Part shown: one piece after another, positions 33,968 through 41,646 of the stretch
How the letters are laid out: every line of letters starts with the position of its first letter
How positions within the stretch are numbered: the stretch's first letter is position 1
NCBI GenBank assembly: GCA_012961035.1
Contig: DUAC01000020.1
Coordinates: 1-45,088, forward strand
Length of the DNA stretch: 45,088 bases
Source of the DNA: Acidimicrobiia bacterium
Lineage (GTDB): Bacteria > Actinomycetota > Acidimicrobiia > Acidimicrobiales > MedAcidi-G1
Reading direction: 5' to 3'
Program-made: the position numbers and the translations under genes
Notes under the pieces: generated by a model
Seen by the model: only the letters and a program-made list of their open reading frames with translations
Databases searched by the model: none
What the model was told of the DNA's origin: nothing

Positions 33968-35631
33968 CCCCGGGTGGTGGCTCCCGGCCGTTCCGGACCA
34001 GGTGGCTGGGACGCGTCCGGTACCGCGACGCCCTGGCGTTGCAGCAACGCATGCACGCCCACGCCGGGTCGGTTTCCGAACCCCAGGACCACCTGCTGCT
34101 GCTCGAGCACCATGCGGTGTACACGCTCGGGGTGAGGGCCTCGATGGACAACCTGCTGCTGTCACCCGACGAGGTGGGAGCCGACCTCGTGCGTGCGGAT
34201 CGCGGCGGCGACATCACCTTCCACGGTCCCGGGCAGCTGGTCGGCTACCCGCTGCTCCACCTGCCCGGCAAGAGGGGCGGCGGCATGGCCGACACGGTGG
34301 CCTACGTGCGCTCCGTGGAGGACCTCGTCATGGACGTGTGCCGCGACCTGGGCCTCGTTGACGTGGGGCGCCTACGGCAGTTCCCGGGCGTGTGGGTGGA
34401 ACCCGATGGGCCCCGGCCCCGGAAGGTGGCGGCCATCGGGGTGAAGCTCACCCGGAGTCACACCATGCACGGCTTCGCCCTCAACGTGGACCCCGACATG
34501 GCTTTCTTCGACCGGATGGTGCCTTGCGGGATCACCGGCTACGGCGTCACCTCGCTGGCGGCCGAGGGGGTCGACGCCACCATGCGCCAGGTTGTCGACC
34601 TGGTGGCCGGGCATGCGGCCGAGCGCTGGGCCGACGGTCCGGTGGAGCGGGCCGATGTCGCCTGGGCGCACCGCACCGGGGACCTGAGTGCCTTCAGCCG
34701 TGGAGCGGGGGCGGGGGCCCGGCCGCCGGTGGGTCGCAAGCCGGAGTGGATGCGGGTGCCGCTGGAGACCGGTCCGGAGTACCTGCGCCTGAAGTCGACG
34801 ATGCGCTCGAAGCGTCTCACCACGGTCTGCGAGGAGGCGGGGTGCCCGAACGTGTTCGACTGCTGGAACGACGGCACGGCCACCTTCATGATCAACGGCG
34901 AGCGGTGCACCCGGGCCTGCGGCTTCTGCCTGGTCGACACCCGGCGCCCTGACGGCCTGGACCTGGACGAGCCCCGGCGGGTGGCCGAGGCCGTGGCCGA
35001 CATGGGCCTGCGCCATGCCGTGGTCACGGCGGTGGCCCGTGACGACCTGCCTGATGGCGGTGCGGCCGCCTTCGTGGCGACCATCGCCGCCATCCGGGAG
35101 CGGAACCCCGGGACCGCCGTGGAGGTGCTCATCCCCGACTGCAAGGGGGATCCCGACGCCCTCCAGCTCGTGTTCGATGCCCGACCGGAGGTGTTGAACC
35201 ACAACATCGAGACGGTGGCCCGCCTGCAACGCAGGGTCCGCCCGTCGGCCTCCTACGCACGCAGCCTCTCGGTGCTGGCCCGGGCCGGGTCTGCGGGCCT
35301 GACCACGAAGTCGTCGATCATCGTGGGCCTCGGGGAGACCGATGACGAGGTGGATGGCTGTCTGGCCGACCTGGCCGCCGTCGGCTGCGACATCGTCACG
35401 ATCGGCCAGTACCTGCGGCCCACCACCAGCCACCTGGAGGTGGATCGCTGGGTGGAACCTGCCACGTTCGACCGTTGGGCGGCGCTTGGTCTGGCGCTGG
35501 GGATCGGCCACGTGGAGGCCGGACCGCTCACGAGGTCCAGCTACCACGCAAGCCAGGCTGCCGACGCCGTGGGTGTCGCACCGGCGGTGGACCGGTCGGT
35601 GCAGGTGGCCCTCTTGGCCCGTCCGGCCTGA
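33964..35631 (+). CDS. lipB-lipA: LipB-LipA fusion: octanoyltransferase + lipoyl synthase
   Basis: One uninterrupted 555-codon frame encodes two enzymes. Residues 1 to about 225 are LipB: RGGDITFHGPGQLVGYPL, catalytic K154 in PRKVAAIGVKL and C188 in VPCGITGYGVTSL, which move octanoyl from acyl carrier protein to the target lysine. After a linker of roughly 40 residues (AGAGARPPVGRKPEWMRVP) comes LipA: auxiliary-cluster cysteines C289, C294, C300 (TVCEEAGCPNVFDC), radical-SAM cysteines C315, C319, C322 (CTRACGFC), and S525-S526 in TRSSYHA, which ligates the auxiliary cluster. LipA inserts two sulfur atoms. In most bacteria these are two genes. All catalytic residues are kept in both halves. 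GTG start overlaps the E2 stop. Confidence 0.93.
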   Translation: MTPGGGSRPFRTRWLGRVRYRDALALQQRMHAHAGSVSEPQDHLLLLEHHAVYTLGVRASMDNLLLSPDEVGADLVRADRGGDITFHGPGQLVGYPLLHLPGKRGGGMADTVAYVRSVEDLVMDVCRDLGLVDVGRLRQFPGVWVEPDGPRPRKVAAIGVKLTRSHTMHGFALNVDPDMAFFDRMVPCGITGYGVTSLAAEGVDATMRQVVDLVAGHAAERWADGPVERADVAWAHRTGDLSAFSRGAGAGARPPVGRKPEWMRVPLETGPEYLRLKSTMRSKRLTTVCEEAGCPNVFDCWNDGTATFMINGERCTRACGFCLVDTRRPDGLDLDEPRRVAEAVADMGLRHAVVTAVARDDLPDGGAAAFVATIAAIRERNPGTAVEVLIPDCKGDPDALQLVFDARPEVLNHNIETVARLQRRVRPSASYARSLSVLARAGSAGLTTKSSIIVGLGETDDEVDGCLADLAAVGCDIVTIGQYLRPTTSHLEVDRWVEPATFDRWAALGLALGIGHVEAGPLTRSSYHASQAADAVGVAPAVDRSVQVALLARPA

Positions 35632-35677
35632 CCGGCCTGTCGTCCCCCGCCGCCTTCCGCCCCCATAGCCTGTCGCC

Positions 35678-36784
35678 GTGTTCAGCCAGCGCATCCAGAG
35701 GGCCCGGGAATCCATGGCCGACCTCGGGGTCGACGTCCTCCTCCTCTCGCTGGGCGCTGACCTGCCCTACTTCTGCGGCTACGAGGCCATGCCGTTGGAG
35801 CGCCTCACCATGCTGGTCGTGCCACGTGACGGCGACGTCCACCTGGTGGTTCCACACCTGGAGGCGCCCCGGGTCGTCGAACGCCCCGAGGTGTTCGAGA
35901 TGGTCACGTGGCGCGACGGTGAGGACCCGATCGCCCTGGTGGCTGATCTGGTGGGTGCCTCGACCACGGCGGCCATCGGGGACCAGACCTGGGCCGGTTT
36001 CGTGGTGGACCTGGTGGCGGCCTGCCCGGGACTGGGATTTCGCCGGGCGTCCGAGGTGACGGCGCCGATCCGGATGGTGAAGGACGACGCCGAGGTGGAG
36101 GCGCTGCGCCGGGCGGGTGCGGCGGTGGACCGCATCCTGGCCGATGTCCAGGCCGGCAACGTGGCCCTGGTCGGGAGGACGGAGGCCGATGTGGCGGCCC
36201 AGATCGGCCGGCGGATCCTGGACGAGGGCCACCACAGGGTGAACTTCGTGATCGTGGCCTCAGGACCCAATGCGGCCAGCCCCCACCACGAGTCCGGTGG
36301 GCGCGTCATCCGTGCGGGCGAGGGCGTGCTGTTCGACATCGGCGGCACCATGGCCGGGCCGGACGACGTCGGCTACTGCTCGGACATAACGCGCTGCGTG
36401 CACGTCGGCGAGCCCCCGGCCGGCTTCGCCGAGCTCTACTCGGTGCTGCACGACTCGCATGCGGCCGGCGTGGCGGCGGCCACGGTGGGCACGCCGTGCG
36501 AGGACGTGGACGCTGCGGCCCGGCGGGTCATCCAGGACGCCGGCTACGGGGAGTACTTCGTGCACCGGACGGGTCACGGCATCGGCGTGGAGGCCCATGA
36601 GCACCCCAACATCGTGGCCGGCAACGACCTGCCGCTGGTGGCCGGTCATGCCTTCTCGGTCGAGCCGGGCATCTACGTGCCGGATTCCTGGGGCGCCCGG
36701 CTGGAGGACATCGTGGTGGCCACCGTCGACGGGCCCGACGCCATGAACCGGATCGACCATGGCCTCGCCGTGGTCGACGGTTGA
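35678..36784 (+). CDS. M24-family metallopeptidase (Xaa-Pro dipeptidase/aminopeptidase-like)
   Basis: The 368-residue protein has an N-terminal creatinase-like domain (about 1-130) and a pita-bread catalytic domain. The five metal ligands are visible: D220 (LFDIGG), D236 (YCSDITR), H300 (RTGHGIGVEAHE), E329 (FSVEPGIYV), E343 (RLEDIVV). The family removes amino acids next to proline from short peptides in the cytoplasm. TAGCCT at 35666-35671 lies 6 nt before the GTG, so it may have its own leaderless transcript after the lipBA gene. A specific substrate cannot be named. Confidence 0.9.
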   Translation: MFSQRIQRARESMADLGVDVLLLSLGADLPYFCGYEAMPLERLTMLVVPRDGDVHLVVPHLEAPRVVERPEVFEMVTWRDGEDPIALVADLVGASTTAAIGDQTWAGFVVDLVAACPGLGFRRASEVTAPIRMVKDDAEVEALRRAGAAVDRILADVQAGNVALVGRTEADVAAQIGRRILDEGHHRVNFVIVASGPNAASPHHESGGRVIRAGEGVLFDIGGTMAGPDDVGYCSDITRCVHVGEPPAGFAELYSVLHDSHAAGVAAATVGTPCEDVDAAARRVIQDAGYGEYFVHRTGHGIGVEAHEHPNIVAGNDLPLVAGHAFSVEPGIYVPDSWGARLEDIVVATVDGPDAMNRIDHGLAVVDG

Positions 36785-36809
36785 GCATCCGGATGCCTCC
36801 GGGCCAGGC

Positions 36810-37661
36810 GTGATCGACCTCGACGCTGCCACCTTCCTGCTCCAGTGGGCGGTCGGGGGGCTGTTCTTCATGTGGCTTACGGGTCGGCGCCGCGAGGTCG
36901 GCATCGGCTACGGCTGGACGATCCGGATCACCTTCGGCCTCATGGCCGTCGGTGGCGTGGTCGTGGGCCTGCTCTTCGACCCGGTTCCAGTCAGGGACGC
37001 CTCGGCTCTGGCCGTGGTGGTCGCCACGGTCGTCGCAATGGTCGTCTCGGTCCTGCGCCGCCGGGCCGGGGTGGCAGGCCAGCGTGGGGTGGAGGAGCGC
37101 CGGACGGCGAGGGTGGCGGCCATGACCGGCATCGACCGCGACCGGGTCGACTACGACGACGCCGTGCCCGAGTTCCCTCCGTGGCTGGACCTCGTAGCGC
37201 CCGTCGTGGGCCTCATCGGCCTGGTGGCCGGCGGAATGGCCGCAGGCGACCCGGCGCTGCTGGCCGTGGCCCGGACACTGGTCGGATCCCTGTTCCTGGG
37301 AGCGGTGACCAGCGCCATGCTGCTCGGGCACTGGTACCTGGTGCAGCCGGGGCTGGCCCGTGGGCCCCTCCTGGAGTTGGTGGCCTGGACGGGCCTGGTC
37401 TGGCCGTTCGAGTTGCTCGTCCTGCTCTGGCCGACGGGGATGCTCTCGGTGCTGGACGGGTCCATCCCCGATGGCTACAACGGCCTGCTGGGTTGGTTCT
37501 GGGTGGCCTGCACCGTGTCCACCCTGGTGCTCGTGATCGCCACCCGGGCGGCGCTCAGGGAACGGCAGTACTCGGCGGTGATGGCTGCCACCGGCCTGTT
37601 GTACCTGGCCATCCTGACCGCCTTCGGAATGGACCTCGTGGCCAGGGCGGCACTGGCTTGA
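36810..37661 (+). CDS. Polytopic membrane protein of unknown function
   Basis: The protein has 283 residues from the GTG at 36810. About seven to eight hydrophobic segments are visible, for example FLLQWAVGGLFFMWL, FGLMAVGGVVVGLLF, ALAVVVATVVAMVVSVL, VAPVVGLIGLVAGGMAA, LLELVAWTGLVWPFELLVLL and YSAVMAATGLLYLAILTAFG. A central cytoplasmic-looking loop holds RRRAGVAGQRGVEERRTARVAAMTG. LLGHWYLVQPGLARGPLLEL has a conserved look and a His that could bind a cofactor, but I recognise no family. It lies 25 bp after the M24 gene and before the cobalamin adenosyltransferase gene. Confidence 0.72.
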   Translation: MIDLDAATFLLQWAVGGLFFMWLTGRRREVGIGYGWTIRITFGLMAVGGVVVGLLFDPVPVRDASALAVVVATVVAMVVSVLRRRAGVAGQRGVEERRTARVAAMTGIDRDRVDYDDAVPEFPPWLDLVAPVVGLIGLVAGGMAAGDPALLAVARTLVGSLFLGAVTSAMLLGHWYLVQPGLARGPLLELVAWTGLVWPFELLVLLWPTGMLSVLDGSIPDGYNGLLGWFWVACTVSTLVLVIATRAALRERQYSAVMAATGLLYLAILTAFGMDLVARAALA

Positions 37662-37746
37662 GAGCCGGCCCTCCGTCCTCCGGGGTCGGGCCTGTGGGAC
37701 CACCCACGGGTAGGATCCGCCGTCTGATGGAGGGCTCGGAGCGGCG

Positions 37747-38304
37747 ATGAAGGTGTACACACGCAAGGGTGACGACGGCACGACGGGGCTGTTCCACGGC
37801 GGACGGGTGGCGAAGGACTCCCCACGACCGACCGCCTACGGCGACGTGGACGAGCTCCAGGCATTCCTGGGCCTGGCCCGTGCGGCCGCCACCGGCGAGC
37901 TGGCCGAGATCCTCGTGGGTCTGGAACGCGACCTCTGGCTGGTCATGGCCGAGCTGGCCTGCAATCCCGACCGGCTGGACCTGCTGGCCGAGTCTGGCTC
38001 GCTCTCCACGCCCGAGATGGTGGTGCGCCTGGAGGGCCTCATAGACGACGTGTCAGGTCGGTTCGAGCCGCCGACGGAGTTCGTGGTTCCCGGGGAGGAC
38101 GAGGTGGCGGCCCGCCTGGACGTGGCCCGCACGGTGTGTCGACGGGCGGAACGTTCCTCCCTGTCGGTCGCCGCCGAGGGATCCTCCGTCGTGCCGTACC
38201 TGAACCGGCTCTCGGACCTGGTGTGGACGTTGGCGCGCTGGCGCGAGGGGGTCTCGCTGGCTACCCGCTCGGTGCCGGACGGGTCGACCCCCGACCGGGT
38301 ATGA
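37747..38304 (+). CDS. Corrinoid adenosyltransferase, PduO type
   Basis: The 185-residue protein starts with MKVYTRKGDDGTTGLFHGGRV, the ATP-binding N-terminus of PduO/MMAB-type ATP:cob(I)alamin adenosyltransferases. YGDVDELQAFLGLAR, the ARTVCRRAERS segment and PYLNRLSDLVWTLARW complete the three signature regions. It makes adenosylcobalamin, the cofactor of methylmalonyl-CoA mutase among others. That fits an organism using propionyl-CoA from steroid breakdown, though the mutase genes are not in the window. GGAG lies 6 nt before the ATG, and a TAGGAT box around 37711 could be the -10. Confidence 0.92.
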   Translation: MKVYTRKGDDGTTGLFHGGRVAKDSPRPTAYGDVDELQAFLGLARAAATGELAEILVGLERDLWLVMAELACNPDRLDLLAESGSLSTPEMVVRLEGLIDDVSGRFEPPTEFVVPGEDEVAARLDVARTVCRRAERSSLSVAAEGSSVVPYLNRLSDLVWTLARWREGVSLATRSVPDGSTPDRV

Positions 38305-38355
38305 CCGGGCCGATTGCCCGTAGGACCGTGACAGATCGCTCTGGGAGGAACCCGT

Positions 38356-39810
38356 ATGCCAATCCAGTTCTCCACCGCCCGTAGGGCCCCGGCCCGTGCC
38401 GAGGTCGTGGCCCACGGTCTCACCACCGAGGTCCTGGCCGGCGACGGGCCGCTGCCGGCGGGCCTGGACCGCGGTGACCTGGGTCGCCTGGGGTTCACGG
38501 CCAAGGTGGAACAGGTGCAGGTGGTTCCCGCTGAGGGCCGCCTGGTGGTGGCCGTGGGCCTGGGTCCGGCCGACGGGGTCGACCCGGATGGCCTCAGGCG
38601 GGCATCGGCCTGCCTGGCCCGGGCGGTCAGGGGGCGGCGTTCGCTGGCCCTGGACCTGGCCTCGGCGACGGACGCGGTTCCCGGACCCGAGGCGGCCCGG
38701 GCGGTGGTGGAGGGCACGGCCCTGGCGCTCTACAGGTTCGGATACAAGTCCACGAAGGACGAGGACCGCCTTGGGAAGGTGACCCTGGTGGGGAGCACGG
38801 CGGCCGGGATCCGTACCGCCGTGGAGCATGCGATGGCGGTGGTCGAGGGCGTGAAGCTGGCCCGGGACCTGGTGAACGAACCGGGCGGCAGCCTGACACC
38901 GCCGAAGTTCGCCAACCGGGTGCGCCGGATGGCGCGCGACAGCGGCCTCACGGTGAAGGTCATGGACGAGGCGGCGATCAGGCGGGCCCGCCTGGGTGGC
39001 CTGCTGGGCGTCAGCCGTGGCTCCACCCAGCCGCCCCGCTTCGTGGAGCTCACCTGGACGCCGAAGGGGCGCCCGAAGGGCACCATTGCGCTCGTGGGCA
39101 AGGGGCTCACCTTCGATTCCGGCGGCCTGTCCATCAAGTCCGGCGTGGGCATGATGGACATGAAGATGGACATGGGTGGAGCTGCTGCCGTGGTGGGGGC
39201 CATGTCGGTGCTGCCGGTGCTGGCGCCACGGTGTCGGGTGCGGGCCTACCTGCCCATGACCGACAACATGCTCGGCGGCGACGCCACCCGCCCCGGTGAC
39301 GTGCTCACGATCCGCAACGGGAAGACCATCGAGGTCCTGAACACCGACGCCGAGGGTCGCCTGGTGCTGGCAGACGCCCTGTCGCTGGCATCCGAGGCGA
39401 AGCCGGACGCCATTGTGGACCTGGCCACCCTCACCGGCGCCTGCATGGTGGCCCTGGGTCCACGGATCGCGGGCCTCATGGGTCGTGACGACGGCTTCCT
39501 GTCCCAGGTGGAGGGCGCCTCGGCCCGTACCGGCGAGCGCGTCTGGCGCCTGCCATTGCCCGCCGACTACCGACGCATGGTGGATTCGCCGGTCGCCGAC
39601 ATGAAGAACATCGGTGGCCCCCACGGCGGGGCCATCACGGCCGGCCTGATCCTGGGTGAGTTCGTGGCCGACGGGATCCCGTGGGCCCACCTGGACATCG
39701 CCGGTCCGGCCTTCGCCGACGGCGACGACTGCGAGGTCACCCGGGGCGGTACGGGCTTCGGCGTCCGCCTCCTGGTGGACCTGGTCTGCTCCTTCACTCC
39801 CGGGGGCTGA
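38356..39810 (+). CDS. pepA: Leucyl aminopeptidase, M17 family
   Basis: The 484-residue protein has the N-terminal macro-like domain (about 1-150) and the M17 catalytic domain. The metal/active-site segments GKGLTFDSGGLSIKSG, MKMDMGGAAAVV, LPMTDNMLGGDATRPGD and NTDAEGRLVLADAL are all present. It cleaves N-terminal residues from peptides, with two metal ions, in a cytoplasmic hexamer. GGAGG lies 7 nt before the ATG. In other actinobacteria the gene often lies close to lpd and E2, as here. Confidence 0.95.
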   Translation: MPIQFSTARRAPARAEVVAHGLTTEVLAGDGPLPAGLDRGDLGRLGFTAKVEQVQVVPAEGRLVVAVGLGPADGVDPDGLRRASACLARAVRGRRSLALDLASATDAVPGPEAARAVVEGTALALYRFGYKSTKDEDRLGKVTLVGSTAAGIRTAVEHAMAVVEGVKLARDLVNEPGGSLTPPKFANRVRRMARDSGLTVKVMDEAAIRRARLGGLLGVSRGSTQPPRFVELTWTPKGRPKGTIALVGKGLTFDSGGLSIKSGVGMMDMKMDMGGAAAVVGAMSVLPVLAPRCRVRAYLPMTDNMLGGDATRPGDVLTIRNGKTIEVLNTDAEGRLVLADALSLASEAKPDAIVDLATLTGACMVALGPRIAGLMGRDDGFLSQVEGASARTGERVWRLPLPADYRRMVDSPVADMKNIGGPHGGAITAGLILGEFVADGIPWAHLDIAGPAFADGDDCEVTRGGTGFGVRLLVDLVCSFTPGG

Positions 39811-39826
39811 TCAACGCGTTGACGCG

Positions 39827-39858
39827 ACGATGCCGACGCCCGTAGGCGTCGGCATCGT
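39827..39858. terminator. Perfect 14-bp hairpin after pepA
   Basis: ACGATGCCGACGCC (39827-39840) and GGCGTCGGCATCGT (39845-39858) pair perfectly around a 4-nt loop, 17 nt after the pepA stop. There is no T-tract on either side, so it is a strong RNA stem rather than a textbook intrinsic terminator. It may stabilise the mRNA end or stop transcription from both sides. Confidence 0.65.
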
Positions 39859-39915
39859 GCCGCCCGGTGGTCGGCCCGAGAGAGGGGTCGGGTGTCGGTC
39901 CGGGCGCTGCCGTCG

Positions 39916-39948
39916 GACCAGTTCCCGGAGGGGGGCCGGTAACTGGTC
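39916..39948. terminator. Second hairpin in the convergent gap
   Basis: GACCAGTT/AACTGGTC arms (39916-39923 and 39941-39948), one mismatch, then CCGG/CCGG and a 7-nt loop. It lies 15 nt after the stop of the minus-strand unknown gene and probably ends its transcript. No T-tract. Confidence 0.45.
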
Positions 39949-39963
39949 GCGGCGAGCCTGGGC

Positions 39964-40659
39964 TCAGGCGGCGCCGTCCAGTGCGGGGCGTTCCTCCGGG
40001 TTCCGGTTGGCCGGTGGCCCGCTCGTGCCCGGTGGCCTGCTCGTGCCCGGTGGCGGGGCGGCGAGGCGGTGTCGGATGTTCCACGCCCAGCCGGCGGCGG
40101 TATCGCACAGCCCGGTGTCGAACCGCCATTCCCGGAGCTGCCTGGCCGTTGCGTCACGGTCCTCGCCGAGCTGCACCAGGGTCAGGGCCAGGCGCCGGAT
40201 CCGACGTGTCGGGTCGTCGCTGGTGATCGTCCGCTGGCCCTGCTCGGCGACGCGGGCACGGTGGCGGTCCCGCAACTCGGCGGGCAGGCGGTCCACCTGG
40301 GCGAGGGTGAGTGGCGGCAACTTGCGGCGAACCTCCAGGACCTCCGGTCCGCACTGCCGGGCCATCCGGAACTGGCAGAGCCTGCCGAGGGTCCTCAGGA
40401 ACGGCGCGTGGCGACCGCCGTTCAACCGGAGGCCGATGGCGGCAGCGGTATCCGAGAGGTCCATGTCGAAGCCGTCGGGGTCGGCGTCGAGGCCGTCGGC
40501 CATGCGGCGCAGCAGCCAGCAGGCGCTGGGACCGAGGATGCCCAGCCAGTAGGTCTCCACGTAGGTGGATCGGGGGTCGTGTCCGAGCCGATCGATGATG
40601 GGATCGTCCCACGCCTCGATGCGGAGTTGGCTGGTCGGGAAGGCGGGTTGGGTGGGCAC
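39964..40659 (-). CDS. Conserved-looking protein of unknown function
   Basis: The predicted protein has 231 residues from the GTG at 40659, which has a strong AGGAGGAG site 5 nt upstream. An ATG at 40692 would add 11 residues without a ribosome site. I do not recognise it. The N-terminal half has a compact, likely folded region (DPRSTYVETYWLGILGPSAC, then LLRRMADGLDADPDGFDMDL, then RHAPFLRTLGRLCQFRMARQ). The middle is rich in Arg and Asp helices, and the end is a Pro/Gly/Thr/Ser tail with two PPGTS repeats (18-bp DNA repeats). The helical, arginine-rich pattern could bind nucleic acid; this is speculation. It is divergent from the sirtuin gene. Confidence 0.7.
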   Translation of the reverse strand: MPTQPAFPTSQLRIEAWDDPIIDRLGHDPRSTYVETYWLGILGPSACWLLRRMADGLDADPDGFDMDLSDTAAAIGLRLNGGRHAPFLRTLGRLCQFRMARQCGPEVLEVRRKLPPLTLAQVDRLPAELRDRHRARVAEQGQRTITSDDPTRRIRRLALTLVQLGEDRDATARQLREWRFDTGLCDTAAGWAWNIRHRLAAPPPGTSRPPGTSGPPANRNPEERPALDGAA

Positions 40660-40721
40660 GGTGGCTCCTCCTGGTCTGGGTTGCGTGGCCATGGCCTGTG
40701 GACCCGGGGAAGTCGTGGTGG

Positions 40722-40751
40722 ATATTGACAGGGACTTTCAGTACCTGTCAA
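40722..40751 (-). promoter_or_regulatory. Palindromic promoter/operator between the unknown gene and the sirtuin gene
   Basis: TTGACAGG (40725-40732) and CCTGTCAA (40744-40751) form a perfect 8-bp inverted repeat with an 11-nt spacer, in an unusually AT-rich stretch. On the minus strand the upstream arm is a perfect -35 TTGACA (40746-40751) with CAATAT (40722-40727) 18 nt away as -10, so the repeat covers both promoter elements of the minus-strand gene. A protein dimer bound here would block it. A plus-strand promoter for the sirtuin gene is not clear. Confidence 0.55.
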
Positions 40752-40811
40752 CCCCTATAGGTCCGATTTTCCGCTGTGGCGCCATGAGCCGTGTGCTGCG
40801 AGGCTCCGGCG

Positions 40812-41636
40812 ATGGAGGATCTGGGGACGCCACCGGCCGGGACGCTCGAGGCGGCGGTCCTCGCAGCGGCGGACCTGGTGGCCGGTGCGGCCTCTGTCAC
40901 GGTGCTGACCGGGGCGGGCATCTCGACCGACAGTGGGATCCCGGACTTCCGTGGGCCCGAGGGGGTCTGGACGAAGAATCCCGAGGCCGAGAAGGCCTCA
41001 GACCTCCGGTACTTCATGACCGATCCGGCTGTTCGTCGGGCCCGTTGGGAGGTCCTCGCCCATGGCGGAATGTGGGACGGTGTCGAACCCAATGATGGGC
41101 ACAGGGCCCTGCGGCTGCTGGAGGTCGGCGGCCGCCTGCACACCCTGGTGACCCAGAACGTGGACGGCCTGCACGTCATGGCCGGAACCGACCCCGCCCT
41201 CGTCGTGGAGGTCCACGGCACGGTCCGCCGGGCGATGTGCCTCGGCTGTGACTGGCGTGCCGGGATCGACGTCGTCCTGGACCGGGTGCGCTCTGGTGAC
41301 CTGGACCCCCGCTGCGACGCCTGTGGCGGCCTCCTCAAGTCGGCCACCGTGAGCTTCGGCCAGGACCTGTTCGAGGGGGACATGGAACGCTCCCTGGCGG
41401 CGGCCCGGGAATGTGACGTCCTGCTCGCCGTGGGCTCCACGCTGGGCGTCTACCCGGTGGCCCTGATGGTCCCGGAGGCGGTCGACCACGGGGCGGCCAT
41501 CGTGGTGGTGAACGGCTCGCCGACCGAGATGGACCACCTGGCCACCGTCAACGTACGGGGGTCGATAAGCGAGGTCCTGCCACGGATAGTCGGCCGACAC
41601 CCGGAAGCGGTGGATGAATCCCGACCTACTTGGTAG
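40812..41636 (+). CDS. Sirtuin-family NAD-dependent protein deacylase
   Basis: The protein has 274 residues from the ATG at 40812, with GAGG 8 nt upstream; a GTG at 40791 would add seven residues. NAD-binding GAGISTDSGIPDFRG, TQNVDGLH (114-121), catalytic H135 in VHGTVRRAMC, four zinc cysteines (C143, C146, C168, C171) and GSTLGVYPVA are all kept. It removes acetyl or other acyl groups from lysines using NAD. Bacterial sirtuins commonly control acyl-CoA synthetases, a reasonable link in an organism with acyl-CoA-rich catabolism, though that is inference. Its last codons overlap the operator of the following gene. Confidence 0.93.
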   Translation: MEDLGTPPAGTLEAAVLAAADLVAGAASVTVLTGAGISTDSGIPDFRGPEGVWTKNPEAEKASDLRYFMTDPAVRRARWEVLAHGGMWDGVEPNDGHRALRLLEVGGRLHTLVTQNVDGLHVMAGTDPALVVEVHGTVRRAMCLGCDWRAGIDVVLDRVRSGDLDPRCDACGGLLKSATVSFGQDLFEGDMERSLAAARECDVLLAVGSTLGVYPVALMVPEAVDHGAAIVVVNGSPTEMDHLATVNVRGSISEVLPRIVGRHPEAVDESRPTW

Positions 41637-41640
41637 GCTT
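41618..41640 (+). promoter_or_regulatory. Third copy of the 23-nt sulfur-type palindrome, on the rhodanese-ThiF promoter
   Basis: The 23-nt site begins ATCCCGACC and ends GGTAGGCTT, matching the sites at 7306-7328 and 7368-7390 (same length, same ATCCCGAC start). It overlaps TAGGCT (41634-41639), a -10-like box 7 nt before the ATG at 41647. A bound protein would block polymerase. It lies partly inside the end of the sirtuin gene. Confidence 0.55.
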
Positions 41641-41646
41641 TCCCGT

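Noticed and set aside
40018-40060. 18-bp tandem repeat at the end of the unknown minus-strand gene
   Set aside because: It simply encodes the PPGTS repeats of the protein tail; no sign of a mobile or regulatory element.
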